A stretch of DNA of 64,000 bases from Flavobacterium lotistagni (GCF_011392125.1 NZ_JAAJBU010000013.1:18545-82544), one strand, 5' to 3'; positions 43,285-52,356 are shown, counted from the stretch's first letter. A program made the numbers and translations. Notes: generated from the letters alone by a model not told the origin.

Positions 43285-45768
43285 TTAAAAGTAAAACCCG
43301 ATTGATGCCTTCACGGTCATTTTGTTGGCTTTAGGCAGGTCGAGATAATTGCCACGCCAAGAAAAATCGATGCGCAAGACCTTGAAAATGTTGCCAACTC
43401 CGGCGCTGTATTCCCAGTAGAATTTCTCAGGAGCGGTGTAAACCAAACCCGAAGCGTTGATGGCGCGGTTCTCCTCGGATACGGTTCCGTAAACGCCTTT
43501 GGCTCCGATGATTTCACGCCAGTTGAGCTTTCTGAGCCACGGCACACGGGCGAAAAGTTTACCTTGGAAATTGTGTATCCATTGCAAGGTTACGTACTCG
43601 TCGGTCACGAACTCGTAGAAATTCAGGTTGTTGAACGTGTTTTCGATGGTGAAATAAGTTTGGTTTCCGGGTACGACGCTCAAAAGTCCTAGAGGCACTT
43701 TTCCGTAGGTTTTGCCGAACTCGCTAATCAAATTCGTGCGGCCAATGGCTCCTATAATAATTGGTTGGTTATAATAGAATTGGAATTTGTTGTACGAGAA
43801 ATCGCCGTCCATGAAGCCTTTGAAACCTCGGGTATAATTGAAGAAAACGCGCGTGTACGGATTGTCGACAATGTTACGTTCTACACCGTAACCGACCGTT
43901 TTCATTCTTGGAGTGTATTCGATTTGGAAGTTGGCTTCAGGTTGTTTGACATCGCTCTTGGTTTGGGTTAGGGCTGCGTCAGTATAGTAATCTAACTTAA
44001 ACGAATCTGAGGCCGAAACCAGCGTACGATAAGAGAAACCCGTTTGGAAAGTCAGGTTTTTGACCGGTTCAATTTCTACAGCTACATTCGATAAATTGAT
44101 ATTGGTTAACTTACCATTGCTGCCGTTGGTGAACAAAGCCGAAGACGCGAAACTTCTACCCAAAACGTCGTTGGTCGTGGTCAGGCTCGCTCCTATTTGT
44201 TCGACATCGCGGCGATTGCCTCCGGAGATAATGATGCGGTTTTTCTTGTCGATCATCCATTTGCCCGAAAGGCCGTATTTGAATTTATTGTCTTTGAAAC
44301 CGTAAGCCGTATAACCTTGCAAACGCCAAGGATCGTTTGCTCCGAAATAAGTTCTGAGCCCAGCACGCAAACGCAGCCCTTCAACTTCGTTGTTTCCTAT
44401 CGTAGAATAGATGGAGCCATATTCCAATCCTTTGGCTATGGGTACAAATCCGCTTAAGACAATAGTCGTGGCATCGTACAAGCGTTTGAACTTGCGAACG
44501 GTTTTTAAAGTATCCAACATTTTATACACGCCGCGCTCATCTTTGGAAAGCTTCTCAAAACGGTTTTCTTCCCAATATTCATCGGGTTTTATATAGACCG
44601 ATTCGTCGTTGTAATTGACTTCTTGCTTGTAAAAATCGTCGGGTTTTTCAATATTGAATTGGTGGTTGCGGTAATAAGTAGTCCGTTTCCCGTAAACACC
44701 TTTTGACTTTTCTTTCTTGTTCAAGGCAAAATCCGACATCATGTAATCTTTGGTGAGCAAAAAAACCGAGTCGTTCATCACTTCGAATTCCTGCTCGATA
44801 TACACGTCTTTCACCCAGTTGATGTTCGCGCTTTTGGTCGCGGCCATGTTGATGTTCTTGATGGCCCAAGTGGTGTCATTGACCCAGAAATCGCCTTTGA
44901 AAGTCAACTCATTTTTGCGTCGTGGATAAAAAACAATGTTGTAGCAAAGTTTCTTGTCAATCACGGCCGTGTCGGTCAAAACGTAATTGTATACGTCGAT
45001 TCCGGTTCTAGAAAGCGGGCTGGTGAAGCTTTTGTCGAAAAACGTCACGTAGTTGTTGTAGATGTTATACTCGGAATACAAATCTTTAATGAACGCGATG
45101 ATTTGCTGATTGGTTTCAAAACCCGAGTTCTTGTTGGCCTTGAGGATTTCCTTGACGCGTTTCTTGATGTTGTCGCCATACACATCCGAAAGGGCTTCGT
45201 TGATAAAAATCGGCAAATAAGTTTTCCCGGTAATTTTAGAAGTATCCACTTGTTTGAAGATGAACTCCATGCCTTTGAAAATCTTCTTTTTCATAAAAGC
45301 ACTGTCAATCGAGTTCATGTCGAATTCCACCTTTTCGTATTTCTCCATCTGGTATTGGTCGAACATGTTCAAACCGTTCTTGCGTTTGCGCGCCCAAATC
45401 TTGCGAAGGATATCCAAAGCCGGATTGTTTTTCTTGGAGGTTTTTCCGGCATAAACTACTACTTCCTTGAGCTTATTGGCATCGGACAAAACCACTTTAA
45501 AATCGTAGTTAACCTCTTTGGTAAGCGGAATTTCTTTGGTTTGAAAACCCATAAAAGAAACCACAAGTGTTTTATAGGTTTGATCAGATTCAATGTAGAA
45601 ACGCCCGTCTTCGTTACTGACGGTTCCGGTTTGGGAATTCTTGAAAATGATATTGGCGAAAGGAATCGGCTGATTGGTATTATCAAGCACAACACCGCTG
45701 ACTTTGGTTTGAGCCAAAAGCCACTGCGAAACAAAGGCGAATAGAACTAAAAATATTTTCTTTTTCAT
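43285..45768 (-). CDS. outer-membrane protein with carboxypeptidase-like and DUF5686 domains
   Basis: An 827-residue outer-membrane protein. The start at 45768 (MKKKIFLVLFAFVSQWLLAQ) gives a clear signal peptide; the 36 codons upstream do not. Residues about 22-105 form a carboxypeptidase-regulatory-like plug (SGVVLDNTNQPIPFANIIFK, GTVSNEDGRFYIES, VVSFMGFQTKEIPL). The rest is DUF5686 ending in many beta-strands and a final aromatic residue (KASIGFYF), as in barrel proteins. TonB dependence is not shown: no TonB box is seen. The role is unknown; relatives are common in Bacteroidota. Confidence 0.88.
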   Translation of the reverse strand: MKKKIFLVLFAFVSQWLLAQTKVSGVVLDNTNQPIPFANIIFKNSQTGTVSNEDGRFYIESDQTYKTLVVSFMGFQTKEIPLTKEVNYDFKVVLSDANKLKEVVVYAGKTSKKNNPALDILRKIWARKRKNGLNMFDQYQMEKYEKVEFDMNSIDSAFMKKKIFKGMEFIFKQVDTSKITGKTYLPIFINEALSDVYGDNIKKRVKEILKANKNSGFETNQQIIAFIKDLYSEYNIYNNYVTFFDKSFTSPLSRTGIDVYNYVLTDTAVIDKKLCYNIVFYPRRKNELTFKGDFWVNDTTWAIKNINMAATKSANINWVKDVYIEQEFEVMNDSVFLLTKDYMMSDFALNKKEKSKGVYGKRTTYYRNHQFNIEKPDDFYKQEVNYNDESVYIKPDEYWEENRFEKLSKDERGVYKMLDTLKTVRKFKRLYDATTIVLSGFVPIAKGLEYGSIYSTIGNNEVEGLRLRAGLRTYFGANDPWRLQGYTAYGFKDNKFKYGLSGKWMIDKKNRIIISGGNRRDVEQIGASLTTTNDVLGRSFASSALFTNGSNGKLTNINLSNVAVEIEPVKNLTFQTGFSYRTLVSASDSFKLDYYTDAALTQTKSDVKQPEANFQIEYTPRMKTVGYGVERNIVDNPYTRVFFNYTRGFKGFMDGDFSYNKFQFYYNQPIIIGAIGRTNLISEFGKTYGKVPLGLLSVVPGNQTYFTIENTFNNLNFYEFVTDEYVTLQWIHNFQGKLFARVPWLRKLNWREIIGAKGVYGTVSEENRAINASGLVYTAPEKFYWEYSAGVGNIFKVLRIDFSWRGNYLDLPKANKMTVKASIGFYF

Positions 45769-45900
45769 AGGTTTTCTTAGGGAGGTCAAATATAAGTTTA
45801 TTCTTCTTGAAACAAAAAGGTAATGTATCTTCTTTTTCCTTGATACAAACCGACGCAGGAGGTTCACCGAACGCAAATAAAAAATATTAACCCGTGAGGT

Positions 45901-46300
45901 AAAAGAAGCAAAAATTCAAGGCTTACATAAAATCAGCTAAAAATTAAAGTGAAAAGCTAAGCCAGCTTAACTCGCCTACGGCTCAAACAGAACCTGGCTC
46001 TTAACGCTCATCACTTTAATTTTTTTTAACGCCGATTTTATGAAGGCCGAAACGCGAAGAAAATATCGTAAAGTTTACGAATCGTCCTCGCGAACCCTTT
46101 TCGGCGCTCCGAAGGTAGCCGAAAATTGCAAAGAACATTCCGCTTAGTGCGGCATAGTATGAATGTGGCGTTAAGAAAATTGCTAGCTGACGCGTTAAGA
46201 AAGAAATTCTGTTTGAGCCGCAGGCGAGTTAATTTCATTTAGTGCCAGCTAGCAATTTTTAGCCACGTTTATGCGCCGCTTAGGCACTTTTGCTTCTTTT
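45901..46300. mobile_element. MITE-like non-coding element with nested inverted repeats
   Basis: The ends are AAAAGAAGCAAAA (45901-45913) and its exact complement (46288-46300). Inside, a 26-base inverted repeat at 45967-45992 and 46207-46232 matches at 25 of 26 positions (core CTCGCC..CGGCTCAAACAGAA). A third pair, AAAATTGCTAGCTG and CAGCTAGCAATTTT (about 46174-46187 and 46244-46257), is smaller. The 400 bases hold no credible gene. A non-autonomous transposable element or a large structured region is the best reading; no transposase or target duplication was identified. Confidence 0.6.
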
Positions 46301-46322
46301 GTTGCCAGACAAAAGAAGAAAC

Positions 46323-46351
46323 AAAAAAGCCGAAACTAAACATTTCGGCTT
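46323..46351 (-). terminator. terminator of the pyruvate dehydrogenase beta gene
   Basis: On the minus strand AAGCCGAAATGTTTAGTTTC then GGCTTTTTTG, 22 bases past the stop. Confidence 0.85.
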
Positions 46352-46372
46352 CTATCTTTAAAAGAAAAAATC

Positions 46373-47350
46373 TTATTTGTAAAGCACTTTCTTCACCGCT
46401 TTAATCACATCTTCCGAATTTGGAAGCCATTCTTTAAGCAAGGTCGGGGAATAAGGCGCAGGCGTATCTGCAGTAGTAATTCTCTGAATTGGCGCATCAA
46501 GATAATCAAACGCGCGTTCTTGTACCATATAAGTAATCTCAGAAGCGACACTTGCAAACGGCCATGCTTCTTCTAAAACCACCAAACGATTGGTTTTCTT
46601 CACAGAATTGATGATAGCATCGTAATCCATCGGGCGAACAGTACGCAAATCGATAATCTCGCACGAAATACCTTCTTTCTCTAAAACTTCAGCTGCTGCG
46701 TGGGCTTCTTTGATGATTTTCCCGAACGATACGATTGTTACATCGGTTCCTTCTCTTTTAATATCGGCCACGCCTAACGGAAGTGTGTATTCGCCATCCG
46801 GCACTTCGCCTTTATCGCCATACATTTGTTCTGACTCCATGAAAATCACCGGATCGTTGTCGCGAATGGCTGACTTGAGCAATCCTTTGGCATCATAAGG
46901 TGTTGATGGCACTACTACTTTCAAACCTGGTGTGTTGGCAAACCAGTTCTCAAAAGCCTGTGAGTGCGTCGCGCCCAATTGCCCAGCTGATGCGGTTGGC
47001 CCACGAAAAACCATTGGCATTGGGAATTGTCCGGCTGACATCTGGCGCATTTTTGCTGCGTTGTTGATGATTTGATCGATACCTACCAATGAGAAATTGA
47101 AGGTCATGTATTCTACAATCGGACGGCAACCGTTCATGGCTGAGCCTACTGCAATACCGGCGAAACCTAATTCGGCAATCGGTGTATCGATGACTCTTTT
47201 AGGGCCAAATTCGTCTAGCATTCCTTTTGAAGCTTTATAAGCTCCGTTGTACTCGGCTACTTCCTCGCCCATCAGATATACCGATTCGTCGCGGCGCATT
47301 TCTTCGCTCATGGCTTCGGCTATGGCTTCTCTAAACTGTATCGTTCTCAT
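46373..47350 (-). CDS. pdhB: pyruvate dehydrogenase E1 component, beta subunit
   Basis: Part of the alpha2beta2 E1 that decarboxylates pyruvate to feed acetyl-CoA. The 325-residue product starts MRTIQFREAIAEAMSEEMRR and has the family blocks VYLMGEEVAEYNGAYKASKG with the TPP-activating Glu, RVIDTPIAELGFAGIAVGSA, VVPSTPYDAKGLLKSAIRD and LRTVRPMDYDAI. Length is standard. The alpha subunit and E2 are not beside it. A strong promoter is right upstream, so it is a single-gene unit. Confidence 0.93.
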   Translation of the reverse strand: MRTIQFREAIAEAMSEEMRRDESVYLMGEEVAEYNGAYKASKGMLDEFGPKRVIDTPIAELGFAGIAVGSAMNGCRPIVEYMTFNFSLVGIDQIINNAAKMRQMSAGQFPMPMVFRGPTASAGQLGATHSQAFENWFANTPGLKVVVPSTPYDAKGLLKSAIRDNDPVIFMESEQMYGDKGEVPDGEYTLPLGVADIKREGTDVTIVSFGKIIKEAHAAAEVLEKEGISCEIIDLRTVRPMDYDAIINSVKKTNRLVVLEEAWPFASVASEITYMVQERAFDYLDAPIQRITTADTPAPYSPTLLKEWLPNSEDVIKAVKKVLYK

Positions 47351-47379
47351 ATCAATTTCTTTGTGTCAATTTTGGAAAG

Positions 47380-47414
47380 CAAAAGTAAAAATTTTCTAGT
47401 CAGATAGAAACAAA
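47380..47414 (-). promoter_or_regulatory. pdhB promoter
   Basis: On the minus strand TTTG (47414-47411), 23 bases, then TACTTTTG (47387-47380), 30 bases before the start. The rest of the 325-base gap to etfB is AT-rich; a TACTTTCG at 47639-47646 is a possible etfB -7 box. Confidence 0.6.
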
Positions 47415-47675
47415 AGTCATTTTAATTTTTAGTAGTTATTTCTGGTTGCTGGCTGCCCGAAACAAGCGAATTGAACCAATGCTTGTATATAGTGATTGAA
47501 TTTATGAGGATATCTTTCACCCCAGAAAAGAACAAGAAAAAAGATGCCACAATCATTTAGGAGAAAAACCCACAGCGAAATCGAAATAGTAGGACTATAT
47601 ATTATGCATGCATATTAATTTTATTCAAAATTATTTTATACTTTCGCGGCTGAAATACTCTATAAACTTTACAAA

Positions 47676-48422
47676 ATGAAAATATTAGTTTGCATCAGCC
47701 ATGTGCCTGATACTACTTCCAAAATCAACTTTACCAACGGCGATTCTGAGTTTGACACCAACGGCGTACAGTATGTGATTAATCCGAATGATGAATTTGG
47801 CTTGACGCGTGCCATTTGGTTCCAGGAGCAACAAGGCGCGAACGTTACCGTAGTGAATGTTGGCGGCCCAGACACAGAGCCGACTTTGAGAAAAGCACTT
47901 GCCATTGGAGCTAACGAAGCCATTCGTGTCAATGCTACTCCGACCGACGGGTTTTTCGTAGCCAAGCAATTGGCCGAAGTGATTAAAAATGGTGGTTACG
48001 ATTTGGTGATTGCCGGAAAAGAATCTTTGGATTACAACGGCGGAATGGTTCCGGGAATGGTGGCCGGTTTGCTCGGTTACAACTTCGTAAACTCGTGCAT
48101 TGAATTAAAAGTGGACGGCACTGCCGCTACCGCAGCGCGCGAAATCGACGGTGGAAAAGAAATTTTATCTGCTTCGTTACCTCTAATTATTGGCGGACAA
48201 AAAGGCTTAGTGGAAGAAAAAGATTTGCGTATTCCAAATATGCGCGGGATTATGACTGCAAGAACCAAAGTTTTGACCGTTTTGGAACCTGTGGCTGCCA
48301 ACGTAGAAACCAAAGCTGTGAAGTTTGAAAAACCAGCTCCGAAATCAGCGGTGAAATTGTTCTCGGCTGACGATTTGGATGGCTTGGTCAGCGCATTGCA
48401 CAACGAGGCAAAAGTAATCTAA
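47676..48422 (+). CDS. etfB: electron transfer flavoprotein, beta subunit
   Basis: Carries electrons from acyl-CoA and other dehydrogenases to the quinone pool together with EtfA. The 248-residue product starts MKILVCISHVPDTTSKI and has VINPNDEFGLTRAI, the family loop LVIAGKESLDYNGGMVPGMV and a late LPLIIGGQKGLVEEKDLRIP. It is normally followed directly by etfA; here 226 bases of repeat DNA lie between them. Confidence 0.95.
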   Translation: MKILVCISHVPDTTSKINFTNGDSEFDTNGVQYVINPNDEFGLTRAIWFQEQQGANVTVVNVGGPDTEPTLRKALAIGANEAIRVNATPTDGFFVAKQLAEVIKNGGYDLVIAGKESLDYNGGMVPGMVAGLLGYNFVNSCIELKVDGTAATAAREIDGGKEILSASLPLIIGGQKGLVEEKDLRIPNMRGIMTARTKVLTVLEPVAANVETKAVKFEKPAPKSAVKLFSADDLDGLVSALHNEAKVI

Positions 48423-48429
48423 GGGAAAC

Positions 48430-48640
48430 GGAGCCCGCGTTAGATTTGATATTAAGAGGAGGAAGCCCGGTGGGCTTCAGGTATAAAACCAAACCTTCGT
48501 AAAGAAGAAAAACATAAAACAGGAACGTTAGCCCGCGTTAGGGATTGCAGTGAAAATCCTTTTTTGTAAAAAAAGATTGCAACGGAAAGCCCGGCCGAAG
48601 GCAACGCCCCACTCAACATTCAACATTCATCATTCAAAAT
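48430..48640 (+). repeat. composite of family G, family F and a 7-base array between etfB and etfA
   Basis: Family G (48449-48490: ATATTAAGAGGAGGAAGCCC and GGTGGGCTTCAGGTATAAA), then a family F-like element (48529-48600: TAGCCCGCGTTAGGGATTGC, AAAATCCTTTTTTG / AAAAAAGATT), then 7-base units CAACATT, CAACATT, CATCATT, CAAAATA (48614-48641) just before the etfA start. No promoter with a full TAnnTTTG box is seen. Confidence 0.75.
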
Positions 48641-48648
48641 AATTAAAG

Positions 48649-49617
48649 ATGTCTATATTAATATACGCAGAATCTGCAGACGGAAAATTTAAGAAAGTCG
48701 CTTTCGAATTGGCTTCGTACGCCAAAGCCGTGGCGCAAAACATGGGAACGAGCGTGACTGCCGTGACGATCAATGCCGGAGAGGTTTCGGAACTTTCGAA
48801 ATACGGTGTCGATAAAGTCTTGAAAGTGAACAGCGACAAACTCGCCGGATTCACCGCAAAAGCTTACGCCGACGTGATCAAGCAGGCCGCCCAAAAAGAA
48901 AATGTGAAATTGGTTTTGTTGTCTTCAACGACCGATAGTTTGTATTTAGCTCCGCTGGTAGCCGTTGCTTTGGAAGCCGGTTTCGCATCTAACGTAGTCG
49001 GTTTGCCGGTGAGCACTTCGCCGTTTCAGGTGAAAAGACACGCATTCTCGAACAAGGCGTTCAACGTTACCGAAATCAGCACCGACGTAAAAGTGTTGAG
49101 TTTAGGAAAGAACTCATACGGCGTTTTTGAAAATGCATCATCGCAAACAGAAGAAGATTTCGCTCCGTCGATTTCAGATGCGGATTTTGGCGTGAAAGTA
49201 CAATCAGTAGAAAAATCTACCGGAAAAGTAACTATTGCCGATGCTGATATTGTCGTATCTGCAGGCCGAGGAATGAAAGGTCCGGAGAACTGGGGAATCA
49301 TCGAGGATTTGGCGGCTACTTTGGGCGCTGCAACCGCGTGTTCTAAACCAGTTTCCGATTTGGACTGGAGACCGCACGGAGAACACGTCGGGCAAACTGG
49401 GAAACCTGTAGCGGCGAACTTATACGTGGCGGTAGGAATTTCAGGTGCGATCCAGCATATTGCCGGAATCAACTCTTCGAAAGTGAAATTGGTCATCAAC
49501 TCGGATCCGGAAGCGCCTTTCTTCAAGGTAGCGGATTATGGCGTGGTAGGCGATTTGTTCGAAATCGTGCCGAAACTCAACGAGAAATTAAAAGCTTTCA
49601 AAGCACAAAACGCTTAA
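48649..49617 (+). CDS. etfA: electron transfer flavoprotein, alpha subunit
   Basis: FAD-carrying partner of EtfB. The 322-residue product has an N-terminal Rossmann-like part (MSILIYAESADGKFKKVAFE) and the C-terminal FAD domain with SAGRGMKGPENWGIIEDLAA, the signature GQTGKPVAANLYVAVGISGA with IQHIAGINSSK after it, and a final NSDPEAPFFKVADYGVVGDL. All motifs are intact. The start is 38 bases into a zone of 7-base repeats, so expression of the pair may depend on read-through across the repeats. Confidence 0.96.
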   Translation: MSILIYAESADGKFKKVAFELASYAKAVAQNMGTSVTAVTINAGEVSELSKYGVDKVLKVNSDKLAGFTAKAYADVIKQAAQKENVKLVLLSSTTDSLYLAPLVAVALEAGFASNVVGLPVSTSPFQVKRHAFSNKAFNVTEISTDVKVLSLGKNSYGVFENASSQTEEDFAPSISDADFGVKVQSVEKSTGKVTIADADIVVSAGRGMKGPENWGIIEDLAATLGAATACSKPVSDLDWRPHGEHVGQTGKPVAANLYVAVGISGAIQHIAGINSSKVKLVINSDPEAPFFKVADYGVVGDLFEIVPKLNEKLKAFKAQNA

Positions 49618-49639
49618 TTTTATAAATTGGCCTAAGAAA

Positions 49640-49676
49640 GGCTATCTGGGTGCATTTCATTCAGATAGCTTTTTTT
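49640..49676 (+). terminator. etfA terminator
   Basis: GCTATCTGGGTGCATTTCAT followed by TCAGATAGCTTTTTTTG; the stem is GCTATCTG/CAGATAGC. Confidence 0.88.
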
Positions 49677-49690
49677 GTTAAAAAAATGTG

Positions 49691-49722
49691 TTGGTAGTTT
49701 CTACCATTTCATTGTACTTTTG
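49691..49722 (+). promoter_or_regulatory. promoter of the bifunctional nuclease gene
   Basis: TTG (49691-49693), 21 bases, then TACTTTTG (49715-49722). The ATG is only 6 bases downstream, so the transcript is nearly leaderless. Confidence 0.65.
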
Positions 49723-49727
49723 CAACT

Positions 49728-50354
49728 ATGAGCTTAGTTAAATTAACGATAAAAGGGATTTCATACAGCCAGACACAAAACGGCGCGTATGCCTTAATCC
49801 TGAATGAAGTAGACGGTGAACGCAAGCTGCCGATTGTCATTGGTGCCTTCGAAGCCCAATCAATAGCCATTGCGCTGGAAAAAGAAATCAAGCCGCCGCG
49901 CCCATTGACGCACGATCTTTTCAAGAATTTCGCCGAACGCTTCGACATCGTGGTCAAGCAAGTGATTATCCACAAACTCGTAGATGGCGTTTTCTATTCT
50001 AGCATCATTTGCGAACGAGACAAGATTGAAGAAATCATTGATGCCAGAACTTCAGATGCGATTGCATTGGCCCTGAGGTTTTCGGCTCCGATTTTCACTT
50101 ACAAGAATATTTTGGACAAAGCCGGGATTTACCTCAAAAGCAGTTCGATGGAACCCAATCCGCAAAGTGACGAACTCAGTGGCGCGCTCACACCGCCGGA
50201 AACTTTCGGCATCGAAGAAAGCAACCAGGCCGGGGAAACTTATACTAAACACAGCTTGTCTGAACTGCATGAACTTCTCGAAGGCGCAGTACAAGACGAG
50301 GATTATGAAAAGGCGGCGAAAATCCGCGATGAGATTTCGAAGAGAGAATCGTAA
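49728..50354 (+). CDS. bifunctional nuclease (DUF151) protein with a UVR motif
   Basis: A 208-residue cytoplasmic protein. Residues about 1-135 are a BFN/DUF151 domain (GISYSQTQNGAYALILNEVD, LPIVIGAFEAQSIAIALE, RPLTHDLFKNFAERFDIV, DARTSDAIALALRFSAPI); plant and archaeal relatives show DNase/RNase activity. Residues about 172-205 are a UVR motif (SELHELLEGAVQDEDYEKAA, then KIRDEI), the type used by UvrB to contact UvrC. This combination is typical of Bacteroidota. It is followed at once by a 7-base array and thyA. Confidence 0.9.
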   Translation: MSLVKLTIKGISYSQTQNGAYALILNEVDGERKLPIVIGAFEAQSIAIALEKEIKPPRPLTHDLFKNFAERFDIVVKQVIIHKLVDGVFYSSIICERDKIEEIIDARTSDAIALALRFSAPIFTYKNILDKAGIYLKSSSMEPNPQSDELSGALTPPETFGIEESNQAGETYTKHSLSELHELLEGAVQDEDYEKAAKIRDEISKRES

Positions 50355-50419
50355 ATCAGCTAGTAGCTGTGAGCCATCAGCATTTAGCTGAGTGCTGACA
50401 GCTGAACGCTAAAGGCTAA
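50355..50419. repeat. nine-unit 7-base array filling the gap before thyA
   Basis: Units CAGCTAG, TAGCTGT, GAGCCAT, CAGCATT, TAGCTGA, GTGCTGA, CAGCTGA, ACGCTAA, AGGCTAA keep the same phase throughout (consensus nAGCTnn). It begins at the stop codon of the nuclease gene and ends four bases before the thyA ATG. Confidence 0.88.
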
Positions 50420-50423
50420 ATAA

Positions 50424-51248
50424 ATGAAACAATACCACGACCTAGTAAAACACGTACTGGAAAACGGCACCCAGAAAGGCGACCGCACCGGCACGGGAAC
50501 CAAAAGTGTTTTCGGATACCAAATGCGATTTGACCTCAGTGAAGGTTTTCCGATGGTAACTACCAAAAAGTTGCACTTAAAGTCTATTATATATGAGTTG
50601 CTTTGGTTCTTGAAAGGCGACACCAATATTGCTTACCTGAACGAAAATGGCGTCCGGATTTGGGATGAATGGGCCGACGCCGTCGGAAATTTAGGCCCTG
50701 TTTACGGCCACCAATGGCGCAATTGGAACAGCGAAGGCATTGATCAGATTACTGAACTGATTGAAACTTTAAAAACCAATCCGAACAGTCGCAGAATGCT
50801 GATTTCCGCTTGGAACCCGTCGGTGCTTCCCGATACTTCAAAATCTTTTGCAGAGAATGTCGCCAACGGAAAAGTAGCTTTGCCGCCATGCCACGCGTTC
50901 TTCCAGTTTTATGTAGCCGACGGAAAATTATCCTGCCAATTGTACCAACGCAGCGCCGACATCTTTTTGGGCGTTCCTTTCAATATCGCTTCGTATGCCT
51001 TGTTGGTGTTAATGATTGCGCAGGTTTGCGATTTGCAACCAGGAGAATTCATTCACACTTTTGGCGACGCGCACATCTACAACAACCATTTCGAGCAGCT
51101 CGAATTGCAACTCTCACGTGAACCTAGACCGCTGCCTAAAATGCACCTGAACCCTGAAGTGAAAAACATCCTAGATTTTAAATTTGAGGATTTTACCCTA
51201 ACGGATTACGATCCGCATCCGCATATTAAAGGTGAAGTGGCGGTGTAA
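50424..51248 (+). CDS. thyA: thymidylate synthase
   Basis: Methylates dUMP to dTMP with methylene-THF. The 274-residue product has the folate-loop start [40 protein letters not shown] core (here [20 protein letters not shown]), the catalytic Cys in [40 protein letters not shown] and the late [20 protein letters not shown]. Length matches the classic enzyme. Its whole 5' gap is 7-base repeat DNA, and it is probably co-transcribed with the nuclease gene upstream. Confidence 0.97.
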   Translation: MKQYHDLVKHVLENGTQKGDRTGTGTKSVFGYQMRFDLSEGFPMVTTKKLHLKSIIYELLWFLKGDTNIAYLNENGVRIWDEWADAVGNLGPVYGHQWRNWNSEGIDQITELIETLKTNPNSRRMLISAWNPSVLPDTSKSFAENVANGKVALPPCHAFFQFYVADGKLSCQLYQRSADIFLGVPFNIASYALLVLMIAQVCDLQPGEFIHTFGDAHIYNNHFEQLELQLSREPRPLPKMHLNPEVKNILDFKFEDFTLTDYDPHPHIKGEVAV

Positions 51249-51269
51249 GGACACTTTATACAAAATTTT

Positions 51270-52208
51270 ATGAAGCAATTTTCTTTTCTGGTACTGTGGG
51301 TATTGATTTCAATTCATGTTCAGGCACAAGAATCAGGTGACAAGAAAATATTTTTGGACTCCATAAACAATGAAGTTGCCGAAGGAAGTCACACGTATTA
51401 TAGGATAATTAGAAATTATTTTAGCGAGAACAAACCCTATAAGGTTCAAGATTATTATAAGTCTGGAAACCTAAGAATGGAAGGTTACTCTCTTGACAAA
51501 GACCGTTTGAAACAGACCGGCGATTTTGTTTATTATTATCCTGACGGAGAAAAAAAATCACAGTGCCATTTTGAAAATTCAGCTCCTGTGGGTAAATACT
51601 ATACATGGTATGAGAATGGAAATCCTGAGTATGAAGGAGAATATTTTGAAGAAGGTAATTCAAAGTCTAAAATTTTTCAATACTGGGATAGTCAAAACAA
51701 TAAAACTGTTATCGATGGCAATGGTTATATCAAAGGTTTAAACAGTTTTTATGGCGAAGGAAGTGTCAAGAATGGTTATCGAGAGGGGGAATGGAAATCG
51801 GAATTCAACCATGGAAAAGTAAAGATAGTGGAAACATATGTCGAAGGAAAATTCATTTCAGGTGTCAGAACTGATCAGAACAATGTTGAAATACGATACG
51901 ACCAATTTGAAAAAAAACCTGAGCCCAAAAAAGGCATGAAAGATTTCTACGAATTCATTGGCAATAATTTTAAGTATTCTAAAGAAGCGAGAAAAGAAAA
52001 CATCAAGGGAAAAATCATTATTACTTTCGTAGTTGATGAACAAGGCAATATCGTAGAACCAAAAATCCTCAAAGGTGCCGGATATGGTCTGGATGAGGAA
52101 GCAATTAGAGTCGTTCAGAAATATGAAAAATGGATTCCTGGAGAACAAAGAGGTGTCAAAGTCAGATGCAATTACTCTTTACCAATCGCCTTAAGTGGAT
52201 CGCAGTAA
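51270..52208 (+). CDS. TonB C-terminal-domain protein with MORN-like repeats
   Basis: A 312-residue exported protein (signal peptide to SIHVQAQ). Residues about 50-195 hold repeats of the MORN/YwqK kind (NLRMEGYSLDKDRLKQTGDF, YYPDGEKKSQCHFENSAPVG, NGNPEYEGEYFEEGNSKSK). The C-terminal 85 residues are a TonB-like domain (GKIIITFVVDEQGNIVEPKI, GLDEEAIRVVQKYEKWIPGE). There is no membrane anchor besides the signal peptide, so it is probably periplasmic and not a classic energy-transducing TonB. It is AT-richer than thyA, from which it is 21 bases away. Confidence 0.85.
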   Translation: MKQFSFLVLWVLISIHVQAQESGDKKIFLDSINNEVAEGSHTYYRIIRNYFSENKPYKVQDYYKSGNLRMEGYSLDKDRLKQTGDFVYYYPDGEKKSQCHFENSAPVGKYYTWYENGNPEYEGEYFEEGNSKSKIFQYWDSQNNKTVIDGNGYIKGLNSFYGEGSVKNGYREGEWKSEFNHGKVKIVETYVEGKFISGVRTDQNNVEIRYDQFEKKPEPKKGMKDFYEFIGNNFKYSKEARKENIKGKIIITFVVDEQGNIVEPKILKGAGYGLDEEAIRVVQKYEKWIPGEQRGVKVRCNYSLPIALSGSQ

Positions 52209-52239
52209 TTTTATTTCATCCATATAGACGAAAAACAAA

Positions 52240-52266
52240 AAACCCCAAACTTTCATTTGAGGTTCT
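52240..52266 (-). terminator. tRNA-Gly terminator
   Basis: On the minus strand AACCTCAAATGAAAGTTTGG then GGTTTTTTG, directly after the tRNA. Confidence 0.8.
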
Positions 52267-52271
52267 ATCAG

Positions 52272-52344
<73 letters not shown>

Positions 52345-52356
52345 GTTATTGCGGTG

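Noticed and set aside
45769..45876. 36-codon N-terminal extension of the DUF5686 protein
   Set aside because: It would hide the signal peptide that starts at the ATG at 45768.
46038..46238. 66-codon minus-strand open frame in the MITE-like element
   Set aside because: No recognisable domain, and it is explained by the inverted repeats.
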